64,000 bases of DNA, taken from positions 36,358,467-36,422,466 of the forward strand of contig JBANSL010000004.1 in NCBI GenBank assembly GCA_037127255.1. The letters are read 5' to 3'. How positions within the stretch are numbered: position 1 is the first letter of the stretch; every line of letters starts with the position of its first letter. Source of the DNA: Persicaria tinctoria. Taxonomy: Eukaryota; Streptophyta; Magnoliopsida; Caryophyllales; Polygonaceae. The notes beneath the pieces are model-generated. The model did not search any database and was not told the origin of the DNA. It was given only the letters and a program-made list of their open reading frames with translations. Shown in pieces: positions 45,456 to 57,685 of the stretch. The position numbers were made by a program, and so were the translations under genes.

Positions 45456-46246
45456 AATTTGAAGCAATGAAGCTGCTGAACCAGTGAACCTCCCAAGGGT
45501 CGAACCATCTTTTTGTAGAGCCTTGATAGATCCGTTAAAACTCCATTATTTTGGCTTAAATTTTGATAAACCTCAAAGAATGGAAGATGATTGAAGTAGC
45601 CGGAGAAGAATTAATTGTATTTGGAGAAAATAAAGAGGTGAAGAGAGAGGCGAGCGACGTGCTCTTCTTTTTCTTCGCTTAATTTCTGCTTTCCTTTTGG
45701 CCAGAGGTGTGTGAACACACTTTTTTTTTAAATAGAAGTAAACCTAATGGGCTGAAAAACTTGAGGCCCATACGAATTTGAGGCACTGAGCTAGTGCACA
45801 CTTTGCACTTGCCCAGGACCGACTCTGACACGATGTAAAAAATGGGGTCTCAAATGGATATCCACCAAAATCTTCCTATCATTTTTCCATATGATTTGGA
45901 AAAAAGAAGAAAAATACTAGTATTCGTTACCCGTGTGTTTGCGCATTTTGTTAATAAATTATATTTTATTATATTAATTATATTAAAGTATTATATTAGA
46001 TTATTAATTGACGTGGCTCAAAAAATAAAATCAAATTGACGTGGCTCACAAAAATAAAACCATATATAAATATATTAAAAAAATTATATAGATATATAGA
46101 TTGACTCTGCTACTAATTGACGTTGGTAAAAAAGATAGAACCATATTAAGTCATAGTACGACACATTTGCGAATCGCATAAGAACTAAGATATTCTATCT
46201 CAAACCCATAATTAATTATTTATTCAACAATAAAATCTTATTTTAT
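45456..46246. other. AT-rich stretch with a possible minus-strand gene start
   Basis: On the minus strand an ATG at about 45508 gives MVRPLGGSLVQQLHCFKF before the MULE end cuts it, preceded by UTR-like sequence up to about 45720. The rest is low-complexity with two GACGTGGCTCA words (46009, 46037). No product recognised. Confidence 0.3.
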
Positions 46247-46247
46247 A

Positions 46248-46490
46248 ATTCCTTCGTTCTAAAATATAAGTCGTTTGACTTTTTTGACACATTTTTTAAG
46301 AAGTTAAAAGCTATATAAAATATTAACTTTTATTATTTTTTTTAAATAATATTATACTCCGTACTTATTAATATTAAGTATAATATTATTTTAAAATTTT
46401 AGTAAAAAAGTTAATATTTTATATAATTTTTAATTCCTTAAAAAATATGCCCGAAAATCAAACGACTTATATTTTAGAAGGGATGGAGTA
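46248..46490. mobile_element. Stowaway-like MITE 1
   Basis: Inverted ends CCTTCGTTCTAAAATATAAG and, reversed, CTCCATCCCTTCTAAAATATAAG, with TA at the borders and an AT-rich, coding-free middle. End sequence (CTCCNTCCGTTC type) is typical of Tc1/mariner-derived Stowaway MITEs. Confidence 0.75.
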
Positions 46491-46536
46491 TTATATATAT
46501 CATAATAAAAGGACGATCGAATCTATATCCATTTAT

Positions 46537-46538
<2 letters not shown>

Positions 46539-46630
<92 letters not shown>

Positions 46631-46633
46631 GTA
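46539..46633. repeat. (AT)n microsatellite with (GTAT)n end
   Basis: About 40 AT units followed by four GTAT units. Confidence 0.97.
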
Positions 46634-46663
46634 TTTTAACAATATGTAGTAATTAAAGGAGGA

Positions 46664-47188
46664 TTGGATAGAAATGATAGTTATTTCAACAAAAGTATGG
46701 TTGATCAAAAGAATGGGTGGAAATGTACTCTATTAGTTAAGATCGATGTAGATGCTTCGGTAAAAAGTAATACTCAACCACATGTTGGTTGTTCTGTGAG
46801 GAATAATGACGGTCAAGTTATTCGGATACATAAATGTAACGTTAGGATGGATTCTGTCACTTTGGCAGAAGCTTTTGCTGTATATACAGGTATAAGACTA
46901 GCAGCCGAGATGGGGATCTGAAGATTGATAGTTGAGAGTGATTGTGATATTATCATCGACGCCATCAATCATGCAAACAATATCCCATGGGAGGTCATTC
47001 AAATAGTCCAAGAGATGTATTCATTAAGAAGAGATTTTGAGAGCATCACTTTTCAGCATTGCTATAGAGAGGCCAATGGAGCAGTTGATTTTATTGCTAA
47101 ATCTCAGTTCAATTGTAATTTTATTTTGAGTGCTTGTTGTTGTGAGTTCCAGAACATCATCTTGCGAGATGATAATGGATGTCGGTAG
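46664..47188 (+). pseudogene. RNase H-like (RVT_3 type) domain, one stop
   Basis: Encodes WKCTLLVKIDVDAS, GCSVRNNDGQVI, LAEAFAVYTGIRLA, LIVESDCDIIIDAIN, FQHCYREANGAVDFIAK. These match the plant RNase H fold found in LINEs and in domesticated 'putative ribonuclease H' genes, with Asp, Glu, Asp and the C-terminal Asp in place. An in-frame TGA at 46919-46921 divides the domain. No RT precedes it, so it is a detached LINE remnant or a decayed stand-alone gene. Confidence 0.78.
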
Positions 47189-47264
47189 TACATCCAATCT
47201 TTTGCCTACTGTAAAAAAAAGAATGGGGGGTATCTCACCGAAGGCATCGATGATATTAGTATAT

Positions 47265-47500
47265 ACTCTCTCCGTTAATTAAAACTTGGCGTTTCACTAT
47301 TCATGCACACTTTTTTATGTGTTAAAAATTATATAAAATATTAACTATTTTAATATTTTTAAAAATAATTTCATACTTATTGCAATTAAGTATTAATTTA
47401 TATAAAAAAATAAAAAAAAGTTAATATTTTATATAGTTTTTATCATTCGATTAAAGTGTGCATGAATAGTAAACCACAAGTTTTAATTAACAGAAGGAGT
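47265..47500. mobile_element. Stowaway-like MITE 2
   Basis: CTCTCTCCGTTAATTAAAACTTG at the left; the right end reversed begins CTCCTTCTGTTAATTAAAACTTG; TA at both borders. The sub-terminal CACTATTCATGCACAC is shared with MITE 3. Confidence 0.78.
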
Positions 47501-48526
47501 ACATATTTTATATAGATTTCTTTTGTAATATAGTCATAACTAATTTCACTGATCTAGAAAGATAAGTTTTTTTACCTAACTATATTGACTTATTAATTGA
47601 TGTGGGCCAAAAATATAATACCAATTTAATTCAAAATATGACACGTAAGAAAAAATAATCCCGTTTTAATCCAGAAAATTCCATGGATGCGAAATCGTAT
47701 CAGAAGCCATTTCAGGCCTCTGTTTTAGTATTATACATATATAGTATGAATCTTTTGTTCACAACTCTTACGGTGTACCTTGTACACAAATCTGGATCGT
47801 TGATCTTTATGAAATAAATGGTCATGATTTTGCCACGTAATTGGGTTAGTTTTTAAAAGAAAATTAAAAAAGGAAGCCCAAATTCTTATTTAAGGGATGT
47901 GAAGCGCGTGTAACCCATTGCATAAAACCCTTGCTCCGCCTCTCACCTTTATCCATCCCCTACCTCTGAAATCCGTCCGCATCTCGCCTCCATTCCTTCC
48001 TCCACATCTCGAGCAGGTGGTCGGGCTTCGTCTTCATTCGTTTCGACTTTCAATGGAGGCGAGTCGGAGACGCGGCGCGACGCGACGGGAAGGGGGCGAT
48101 TGAAGAGGGCGGCGAAGGGCGGCGTTGGGTGATGGGATCTCGAAGGCGATTACCAAAGCGGAGGAGAGGAGACGATTCGGCGAGGAGGTAAGGCGGAGGC
48201 GAGCCCAGTATCTCCGGAATCCTACTGCGATTTATCCCGCTATTGCGATTGATTAGGCCGAGGACGAGGGAGATGGGGATGCAGCCATGGCCGCTCTCTT
48301 CCCCGACCGACCTCTGTCCGCTTCCTCTAGATCTGGTTGCAATTCAACTCGACCCGACACCTCGACATCAAATATGGAATTGATAAGGCATAGCTGGCGA
48401 TGATGGCTGGGTGGTAAGAGGGCTAAGGTGAGGTCCCGGCTAGGGGCCTAGCAGGGTGTGACGCTTTCTCTAGATCTGTTTGCGATTAATTTTTAGTGGT
48501 GTGTATTAGGTAATTTGGAAGAATAG

Positions 48527-48615
48527 GGCTATGCGGCAAATTACAGAGGTCGACGGCGGTGGGGTGGGGGGGGGGGGGCTATGCGGCAAATTACACAGGT
48601 CGACGGCGGTGGGGA
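48527..48615. repeat. Short tandem duplication with a G-run
   Basis: CTATGCGGCAAATTACA-AGGTCGACGGCGGTGGGG occurs twice (48529, 48579), separated by a run of about 13 G. Confidence 0.85.
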
Positions 48616-48824
48616 GTTTGGTGGATAGGGGGGTGAGGGGTTTGGGGTGGTTGGGTGGGTGGCGGGAATGGGTGGGCTGGCGGTGTGGGGGTGGTTTGTG
48701 TTTGTGTTAGGGGTCGGTGAAATCGGGTTGGTGGATAGGGTTTTCGATACGCATAATTTTGATTCATTATTGTCAAATATTCAGACGTATGTGTCACATT
48801 TTGGTTACGGGTGATATTGAGTTG

Positions 48825-49210
48825 GTAAATTATTCGGTGAAATCTTATTTATTATTCAACAGAATATGGACTCTTCATTTTGGAAACAGTATAAAACAAA
48901 ACATTATTCGGTGAAATGTGAGACATTATTCGGTGAAATAGGAAGAATTATTCGTATAAATTGTAAGTATTGTTTGGAAATTTGAGATTTCTTTTATCTG
49001 AAATTAATGGACAAAAAAACTAATCATTATTCGGTAATATGTGTCAAATTATTTAATGGAATTGATAAATTTTGATCTGAATTGGATGATAACATAACAT
49101 TATTCGGTAGGATGTGATATATTATTCGGTGGAATTGATAAATTTTTAAACAAACGAAATTATTCGGTAGGATGTGAAACATTATTCAGTGGAATTGACA
49201 ATTTTTTTAA
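48825..49210. repeat. ATTATTCGGTG array
   Basis: At least nine copies of ATTATTCGGTRGAAT-like words at irregular 17-80 base spacing inside element G. Same orientation throughout. No coding frame. Confidence 0.75.
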
Positions 49211-49842
49211 CAAACGAAATTATGTGAGTCCGGCAATAAATCACCCATAATAATTTTTTTCACAAAATAATTAATATTCTCTATATTCTCAACAAAATTA
49301 GCTTAAAAAAAAGAAAAAAAAATTAATGAGGCCATTGAGTTACACGTACAAAGGGGAGAAAGAGGAGAGAGTGGGTGGGTTTTTTAATGTGGGTCCCATA
49401 AGTTTTTTCACCAAAATAAAAAAAAATCACTTAAATCATGGCCATCCATTCAGATAGATCAAGGGCCCATATTTGTGTACAAGGTACACCGTAAGGCTTG
49501 TGAACACCAGAACCACACCCTATATATATATATATATATTTGTCCATGTAAATTCAATATATTTTTTAGGTGAGGCTATAATATTTTTTGATTATTTTTT
49601 ACATGTATATATGAAAAATAAAATTTTGGTTTAAATATGTTATAAAAATCGACAACTTTTACCAATAATTATTTAGTTTAAAATATTTTTTTGATAATTT
49701 TTTGGTTTAAATTTTGAAAAGATTAACACCAAAAAAAAAATAAAAGAAGAAGAAGAAGAAAAATGTCCAAAGATGGTAGCCGAAAATGCTAAATTGCACC
49801 GAGCATAAAACCGAAAGATAGTAATTTGTTAATATATATATA

Positions 49843-50397
49843 TAGGGGTGCGCTCCGATGATAACCAAAATTGCGGTAAAAAACTGTGATGACCGGCTTT
49901 TTAGTCCGGTTTACTTGCTTTATAGTCCAGTTATGAATAGAACCGATCTATAAAGTCACAAATTTTAGCCCGGTTCTGAATACAACCGAGCTATAAAGTT
50001 ACTATGTAATTTTAAAACATTAGTTTTTTAACACGATTTTTAGACTTGACCAAACTATAAAGTCATGTGTTATTTTAAAATTGGAGTTTTTAGCACGGGT
50101 TTTAGTTTAAACCGAGTTGTAAAGTCACCGTGTGATTGAGGTTTTTAGGATAGGTTTCAAATAAACCAAGCTATAAAGTAATCCTCACGATTTTTACCAC
50201 AATTCAAATAAACCAAGCTATAAAGTAATCCTCACGGTTTTTACCACAATTTGAGGTTTTCACCGGAGTCAATCCCTCCCCTCAAATAAACCAAGCTATA
50301 AAGTAATCCTCACGATTTTTACCACAATTCAAATAAACCAAGCTATAAAGTAATCCTCACGGTTTTTACCACAATTTGAGGTTTTCACCGGAGTCAA

Positions 50398-50402
<5 letters not shown>
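49843..50402. mobile_element. Small terminal-inverted-repeat element H (about 0.56 kb)
   Basis: Left end GGGGTGCGCTCCGATGATAAC; right end reversed GGGATTGACTCCGGTGAAAACC. Both continue with AAATTGYGGTAAAAA. Coding-free. The right part has a 125-bp tandem duplication (50158-50282, 50283-50402). Confidence 0.6.

Positions 50403-50461
<59 letters not shown>
50399..50461. repeat. C-run and (CA)n microsatellite
   Basis: About 17 C followed by CA repeats with single interruptions. Confidence 0.95.
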
Positions 50462-50799
50462 GAGCTTTCCAATGCATTCATCTCTTAACATGCAATGGTT
50501 AGATCGATCTTTAACCATTAGATTAAAAACAAATGAATGGTTGTGATTAAAAGATAATTTTTGGAATTTTTTTTAAACACAATAATTTGTGAAAAAAAAC
50601 CCAAATCATATATTTTCTCCAAATCTCTATCTATTTCCCCAAATCAAAATAAAATCAAAACCACCATCTAAATTATTGTAGCAAAATCACGTACTAATCG
50701 TATTCTCAAATTAAATGGATAATATTCATTTGAATAATATTAAAAAAATGAAAGTAATTAAAAACATAAAACGTTAATTTATTCCCACTTTCAAAATTT

Positions 50800-51060
50800 T
50801 AGAATATTCATTTGAATAAAAGGTATTATATTCAGATGAATATTAAGAACATATTCAAATGAAACATAGAGCGTTAATTTATTCTCACTTTCAAATTTTT
50901 TGAATATTCATTTGAATATAAGGTATTATATTCAGATGAATATTAAGAAGATATTAACACGAAACGTAAAATGTTAATTTATTCCCACTTTTAAATTTTT
51001 TAATATTCATTTGAATATAAGGTATTATATATTCAAATATTATTTGTGAATATGAATATT
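50800..51060. repeat. About 2.5 tandem copies of a ~100-bp AT-rich unit
   Basis: Units start GAATATTCATTTGAATA near 50813, 50911 and 51003 and contain GGTATTATATTCAGATGAATA and GTTAATTTATTCYCACTTT. The preceding stretch 50462-50800 shows nothing but AT-rich sequence. Confidence 0.75.
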
Positions 51061-51217
51061 CGAATATTCACTTGAACATCCATATTCGTTGAATATTCTT
51101 TTGAATATTCAGATGAATATACAATAATATACGTACAACTCCCACGTTTGAATTAGTTAGGAGATAAAATAGGAATTTGGAGAGATAAATTTCTTATTTG
51201 TTTATTATTATAATATG

Positions 51218-51443
51218 TGTTGAAGAATAAGAGATTAGAGAGGAGGAAGAGAAAGAGAGAATGTATCACTATTACATTGTGTGTGTATACGCCTTATATA
51301 GGTATAGATGGAGATAGGTTACAAGTTAAGGATAATGAAGCCATAAATAATGGTCTTTTGGTCTTCCACCATGTGGGATTTAAGGGAGAAGAAGAGGCAT
51401 TGAGGTGAAACATCCACCTACATAATTATATGGTTTCATAACA
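51218..51443 (-). repeat. Left short LTR-like repeat
   Basis: 226 bp, TG...CA on both strands' view (TGTTGAAG...CATAACA). The next bases CTCCCCCTTGG form a polypurine tract on the minus strand. Confidence 0.6.
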
Positions 51444-54003
51444 CTCCCCCTTGGATGTACACCTCTAATATTACAAACTGTCTCGTTATTAACCCCGCCT
51501 AGAAAAACCCAAGGGGACAAAAAACTAGGGCTAAGGAAAAAAGAGTACAAATGTCGTTTGATACGCTTTAATCATACTGCCTCGTTAAAAACCTTCTCAG
51601 GAAAACCCAATGGGACAAAACCTGATCGAAGGGAAAAAGAGTGCAGTGCATATATTCTCCCCCTGAATTCAACATTCTTCTTGTAGCTTTTTCATTTCGA
51701 TAAGCTCATCGAATTTCTTGATAATTCTGACTTCATGAGCTTTATGGTCGAGTATGAACATTGTCTTTTATGTGTACAAGCCGAAATGCCTTCATATATT
51801 GCAATTGACATCGACGCGCTTGACCTATATGTCTTGTTGTTAAGCTGCTTTCAATGCACAATCATAAGGTACTTTAGGACACACTGATCCATTTGATCAT
51901 GGGGGATCCTAGTGTATTAAATGGTGTCTAAGTTGCCTCGTTAAAAACCTCAACTTGGAAAAACCCAATAGGATAAAAACCAAGATCAAGGAAAATAGTA
52001 CAACATTGTATGGTACTTTGGCACCTAGTACAATATCACCACTTACACAATTATATGTACTTCTGGCACTCTTATAAGGATATTTAATCAAATATATGTG
52101 ACGGGGCTTTGACATTAATGCTTCAGGCATTTTTAATCGATCATTTTCATTTATATGCGTATGCAAGTAAAACATCCGTCATTTACATTTGATCCAAAAT
52201 TATATTCACTTCTGATGAATATATTCTACATATAACCTTTGATAGGTCAACTTTTGTGCAATCAAGTTGGCTTTATATTTTATTTTGTATGAACACCCAC
52301 TTAAAACCAAATGATGTTACACTTTCCGATGCTGGAACTATAAGTCCAATGCCATCATGCTTAAAGAATCCATCTTTGCATGAATTGCTTCTTTCTAGAT
52401 CTTTTACAATGATTTCGATGTCGACATCCATTTGTTTGATGATCATCATATTCTCATAGACTCTTTCCACTTCTGGGGAATCGTATACAAACAGCCTAGT
52501 GATCTCCAACACTTCCGGTGTACCTGAGAAACACTTGATATTCATTGAGCTTCTTGGCCTTTATTAAATGCTTTCAATGACATATTTGCTAAACCTTATA
52601 ATCATTTCATTTATTGAACTTCTGGTTCACTTGTATTTATCTGCGGATATGAAATGATAGAGAAGTTGCTTCAATGCAATCTCTTTCTTAATATTTAGTC
52701 TCATTTCCTATCCCCCTAAATACCGAGCATTTTATCACCATTATAAAGCTCTAGGTATTTGATATCAATAGGGACTCAAACCCCATGTATCATCCAACTT
52801 CTTTGTGGTCTCATTGTAGTTCATTTGGAGGAGGTATGCCTCGAAACATGTGTTGCTCATTCAAGGCCTTTGAATGGCATGCTCTCTTCTGGAGATATTT
52901 AGGGAGATGTTATTGTGTCAAAATCGAAATGCAAACTAGCTTGCATGGGCCCATTTGACTAATGACTCTTCCAGGTCGTCGTGATAACACTCTCTTGTTT
53001 GTTTCATATGACCAAGTATCGAGGCATCTATAATATTGGAATTACATTGGTCTATATAATAGTGTTCCGTAGGTGTCTCATTGTATCCGGTCAAGAGACA
53101 TTAGAGACTTTGCATTTACTCTCAATATGGATGGTCTTATTGTTGATTTTGCCAAGATGATAGACCATATATGTTTGGTCACCCTTATTGAGGATCTTCA
53201 GGTCATAGGATCTTCTGGTCCATCTTAGTGGGTGTGTATGTGAATTTTAATGATCCCGCACATCATCGATTCACTTAAGTGACCGAATGTCACAAATAAA
53301 AAATATTTTATCATTAACTAACTTCTGGTTAGTGATAAGTTTCAATGGGATAAATGAGTGTCAAATAAACCATATATATACATTCTCATTTCTGTAAGAC
53401 TTGCTTCTGGCTAGCCATATGAGATATTGGTGTTTAATACCATGTCAATTCATACATATGTGTCATTGTTACTTCAAGCAACAAGATCAATGCTCTTCTG
53501 GAGCTATATGGTATTCATCTTGGTTTTTCCATTCAAGATTGTTTGAGAAAACTTCAAGTTTTCAAAATTGTTTGACACTTATAAAACCATAATATTCAAC
53601 CATTGAACTTTGTTTATGGTGATCCATTTATTTAATTTAGATACCATTGAATGGGTATTTTCAGAACTTTCGTTGATGTCATACTTCATGTATGAGTCAT
53701 TTATAATGTTTTTCAAGACATTTAGAATAACTGTATAACAACAACCTAGCTATAAGCCACAACAATAACATCGGTTGCGCGCTTAACCTTAACCTCTTTG
53801 GTACCCTCTACTGGCGAGGGGCATGCTTCAGGCTATGCTTAGAGGAATGTCAGGAAGTGGCATTGTTAACCGGATTGTGTTATGTGGTTATTTCTATGGG
53901 TTGTACCAATCGAATAATAATCGTCCCGAACTTGATAAAAAAAACTCACATTCCATGTACTTCTTTAAGAGTACAAATGATAAGATTATAATCATATACT
54001 TTT

Positions 54004-54135
54004 CTGGAGTTTATAAGAATCATATACTCTTCTGGAGTTTATAAGAATCGTATACTCTTCTAGAGTTTATAAGAATCATATACTCTTCTAGAGTTTATAA
54101 GAATCATTCACTCTTATAGAGATTATAAGAATCCA
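54004..54135. repeat. About four tandem copies of a ~31-bp unit
   Basis: TTATAAGAATCATATACTC plus TTCTGGAG repeated from 54004 to 54135. Diffuse relatives (ACTTCTGG, GAGATAAT) are scattered over 52.3-54.9 and 58.6-60.0 kb. Confidence 0.8.
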
Positions 54136-54933
54136 CCAGTAGAGTCTTCAGGCTCTTAGGTTGGTGTTGAAAAACTTCAAAGCAATCTACGGGATTGTGG
54201 TAAACCTTTCTCCCAAATGTTCATTTGCCAGACAAAACTTTGTATTAGACATTCATGATAAGTTGTTTCTTCGGGAAACACTTTAGCTTTGAATTGCCAT
54301 AAGTAAAATCATAATAATTTTTTTCAATATAAAGCAATGAATAAAAAATATATATATAAAAGAAATTTGTATTTGTCCACTTCTGGTGGAGTCATGGAGA
54401 AACTTTTCAATTTATCATTTTCTTCAAGAAATGATTTTATTCATAGATGATTCATTGGTCAACTTCGAGTGACAATTAGTCTCTATTATATATAATTCGA
54501 TTATATACTCCATAAATGATAAGTTGCATTCAAACATATAGTAAGTTGTCATATAAACATTTACCATCTTCTTCAAGAAACGGTATGATCGATTATTACT
54601 CACTTCAGGGAGAAGACAACTTGTACACATTCACTTTAATTTATACACTTCTGGGTATTTGTGCAACTATGAAATAAAACTCATACACTTCTGGGCCGGT
54701 ATGATTTTAAATAATCTGTACAATATATCTCTTATCATTCATTTACTTCAGGAAATGAATATTGTCACTTTAAAGACAATTTTGTGTTGATGAGAGAGAG
54801 AGAGACATTTTATGAATTTTCTTTTCATATATATCTTTAGGAGATTATTATCGTTACTGCGGAAACAATTTATGAGCATAATGTGTTCATCCTCTTCGAG
54901 GGATGAGTTTATTTATTTCGAGAGATAATACTA

Positions 54934-55166
54934 ACTCCGTTCGGAAAAACTTGACACTTTACTATTCATGCACGCTTTTTTAGGAGATAAAAACTATATA
55001 AAATATCTAGTTTTTTAATAATTTTTTTAACAACTTCGTAGTTATTATTAATAAGTACAAACCTGTTAAAAAAATTTATAAAAAAATGAATATTTTATAT
55101 AGTTTTTATCATTCTAAAAAAGCGTGCATGAATAGTAAACGTCAAGTTTTGCCGAACGGAGGGAGT
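54934..55166. mobile_element. Stowaway-like MITE 3
   Basis: Left ACTCCGTTCGGAAAAACTTGAC, right reversed ACTCCCTCCGTTCGGCAAAACTTGAC; shares CACTATTCATGCACG with MITE 2. Confidence 0.82.
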
Positions 55167-56133
55167 ATACACAATCGATATAATTAATAAAACATAAATT
55201 TCGCGAGGTACCCTTGTGGTATAGCAAATTTCGCGGGGTATACAACTCTTTTACGTATTTCGTGTGGTACCCCTGTGTTTTGGGTTGATTTTGTCTCGCG
55301 CCCTTAAGGGTTAAAATTAACGGGAGTGCTTTGGCTCCGTTAGATTCCGATTATAAAAAAAAGAAAAAAAAAAGAAAAAAAGCCAGAAAAGAAAGTAACA
55401 GAGACGCATGAAGGCAGGAGGAAAACGAAACACAGTCTGAAGGAGGACGAAGGCAGACAGAAGGAGTTCGAAGTGGCCGCCAGCGAGAACAGTGAGAGAA
55501 ATGAAGACGAAGACCAGAGAAGCAGCTAGAGAGCGGCGGCGAGACAGGTGAGTATCTTTCACTTTAATCTAGGGTTTGGGGATTTAAGGGTTAGGGGTGA
55601 GGATTCGAATTGTTGAAATTGACTGGATGATTCGAACTCTTGAGTATCTCTCGGTTTAATCTAGGGTTTGGGGATTTGGGGTTTAGGGGTAAGGATTCGA
55701 ATTGCATTTTTCTGAATGTTGAACCGCGAGTTCTGATTCTTGTGATTTTTTATTTCGAGAGGCAAAACTTTAATCACTGTTTGATAATTTCATGGAGTAT
55801 TTTGAACAAGCATAGTTCATTGATGTAATCTGTGGAATTTCGATGAATTGCCCTTGTCATTTTGCACTTGTCATTTTGAAGTTTTGCAATTTTGACTTGA
55901 AATTGTGTTTTGTTGTTTGGAATTTTGGCCAGATCCAAGGTCTTTGAGTTGCAGGATACCGAAATTAGAGAGTTTTAGTCCATTGAATCAACATGCGTTT
56001 TACGGATTTTTAGAAGTGACAAATTGTTCTTCTAATATGCTGTTTATTAGTTCTCATTTTGATGATTTTTTTCCCATTGATATCTCATATCTCCCCATTG
56101 TCACATAAATAATTCTTGCAAATCTTCAATCAT

Positions 56134-56689
56134 GAGAAGTATAGCATGGAAATGAATGGAGTGGAGTCGGGACCTAGGAGCTACTAGTTGAATATGTTCA
56201 AAGATTTTGTCCCCATGAGTGTTTTCTCCGAGACTCCTCCAGGTGAGGATTGAATAAGGTTCTCCTTGAAGGCAATCCTTTGTTGTTGAATGATTTTCCT
56301 GATAGTCGCATTTTGCTTTTTGGCTTACTAGCAAACTTGATTATATAGAACTAAAAGGCTTTGTAGAATGTGTTCTTAAATACTCCTTTGTTGTATGGAA
56401 TTGTTGTTGTTCTGCTTTGTATGTTGTCTTTGTTGAATCTTATATCGAGATATATGAAATTTGGCTGAAACTTGTTGCGGATTCTGAATGTTGTTCATGA
56501 TCAGGAGAGAAGAAGAAAACAGCACCAGTGAAGCCAGTAGAGATGAAGAGAACTAGAAGGGATCGTGGTGAATTGAAGGATATTATGTTTAAACTATTTG
56601 AAAAGCAACCTAATTGGGCACTGAAGCAGCTAGTCTGTGAAACAGACCAACCACTGAATATGTTGCTTAGTCTCCCGATTTGCAAAATT
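56134..56689 (+). pseudogene. Captured fragments of the TFIIF beta-subunit gene
   Basis: Two exon-like blocks. Block 56134-56242 reads KYSMEMNGVESGPRSY, a TAG, then LNMFKDFVPMSVFSE, up to AG/GTGAGG. Block 56505-56689 begins after TGATCAG, reads KRTRRDRGELKDIMFKLFE, QPNWALKQLV, ETDQP and ends at ATT/GTATGT. These match the central part and the start of the winged-helix DNA-binding domain of plant TFIIF-beta (RAP30), a general RNA polymerase II initiation factor. The order is as in the real gene, with introns kept, so capture was from DNA. The copy is incomplete. Confidence 0.82.
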
Positions 56690-56829
56690 GTATGTCTAGA
56701 TTCTATTGCTGTCGGTTTTGTTTGTTTTGGCCTCTTGTGTTCCGTTTTTCAATGGTTCGGTGGTGTTTGTCATGTTTTCATAGGTTATCTTATTTTTATG
56801 TATATTTTGATTCTATATGATAAATTTTA

Positions 56830-56899
56830 GGCCTATTAGCTCAAATGGTAGAGCAATGTGCTCATGCACAAAGATGCTAGTTCAAATCCCGCATAGGCT
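56830..56899 (+). ncRNA. tRNA-like sequence, copy 1 (degenerate)
   Basis: 70 nt. Acceptor arms GGCCTAT / ATAGGCT pair (one G-U). D arm GCTC / GAGC and A-box-like TAGCTCAAATGG are present. The anticodon region has CAT but only a six-base loop, and the T stem is mismatched. Probably a decayed tRNA or tRNA-derived unit, not a functional gene. Confidence 0.5.
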
Positions 56900-57397
56900 A
56901 ATTTGATTTGTCTTGATCAAACCTTCACTTTTATTCAAGGTAGAATTTTCAACTCGATTTGTCATTCGTGAACATAACCTACTATATCATCCTTTTACTT
57001 TTTATGATCGACTGCTTTTGTTCTCATGCAAAAATCTAACTCAAGACCTAAAAATATTGAATTTTGGCAAGACCTAAAAATATTGAATTTTAGCAAGAAT
57101 TTTAGTCCAGAAGAATTCAAAATGCCATGTATGACAACATCCCTTTGTTTGGGTATTTACATATTTTGGCAGCCTCTCACCTTGGTGCTAGTTCTTGTAC
57201 AAAAGATGTGATTAAACATAGTCTGTTATCACATCAAACATGAAAGTAGCACCCTATTTTAGCCAAAATTAAATCAATTGCTTTATATTTATGAAAGTAG
57301 CCAGTGGAAACAAATATGACACTGCAGTTGGTACTAAGGAACTAATAAATATCTGGAACAAGATGCTTATTCATTTCTTGATAGATACAATTCAATA

Positions 57398-57467
57398 AGC
57401 CTATATGGGATTCGAACCCACATCTTTGTGCATGTGCACAATGCTCTTCCATTTGAGCTAATAGGCT
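57398..57467 (-). ncRNA. tRNA-like sequence, copy 2 (better preserved)
   Basis: 70 nt, inverted copy of 56830-56899. Acceptor AGCCTAT / ATAGGCT pairs perfectly; D arm GCTC / GAGC; T arm GTGGG-TTCGAAT-CCCAT; B box GGTTCGAATCC matches the RNA polymerase III consensus; A box TAGCTCAAATGG. Anticodon loop of six bases (CACATG) is unusual. No intron. Confidence 0.55.
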
Positions 57468-57685
57468 AAAAATATTTGATGACCAATTGGACAAAAAATA
57501 AGTCTGTTTTTCGTACCAATGAACAAACTAAACTTTAACACTTTGCCTTCCAACTAGAAACAACTCAACAACTCCACAAAAAAATCAATAGCAATCAACG
57601 AGCACATACAAACAAATGTTGAACAAATAAATAGCTCCGAACAAAGGCCATCTGATCCTAATACTTCCACCATGATTGAAAATAA

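Larger units (their letters stand above)
47748..49514. mobile_element. Terminal-inverted-repeat element G (1.77 kb)
   Basis: Left TTGTTCACAACTCTTACGG, TGTACCTTGTACACAAAT and the reversed right end GTGTTCACAAGCCTTACGG, same following block, match over about 80 bp (47748-47835, 49427-49514). The flanking duplication is unclear in AT-repeat DNA. Interior: GC-rich gene-like segment (47930-48480, no product recognised), a G-rich duplication and an ATTATTCGG array. Class (MULE or hAT) is undecided. Confidence 0.65.

Noticed and set aside
46539..46633. Origin or centromere-like AT tract
   Set aside because: A plain dinucleotide microsatellite with no repeat unit of satellite size.
47918..48480. Host protein-coding gene
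   Set aside because: GC-rich and gene-like, but frames are short and stop-filled and no family is recognised; treated as possible cargo of element G.
56830..57467. Functional tRNA-Met genes
   Set aside because: The anticodon loop has six bases and copy 1's T stem is broken; kept only as tRNA-like.
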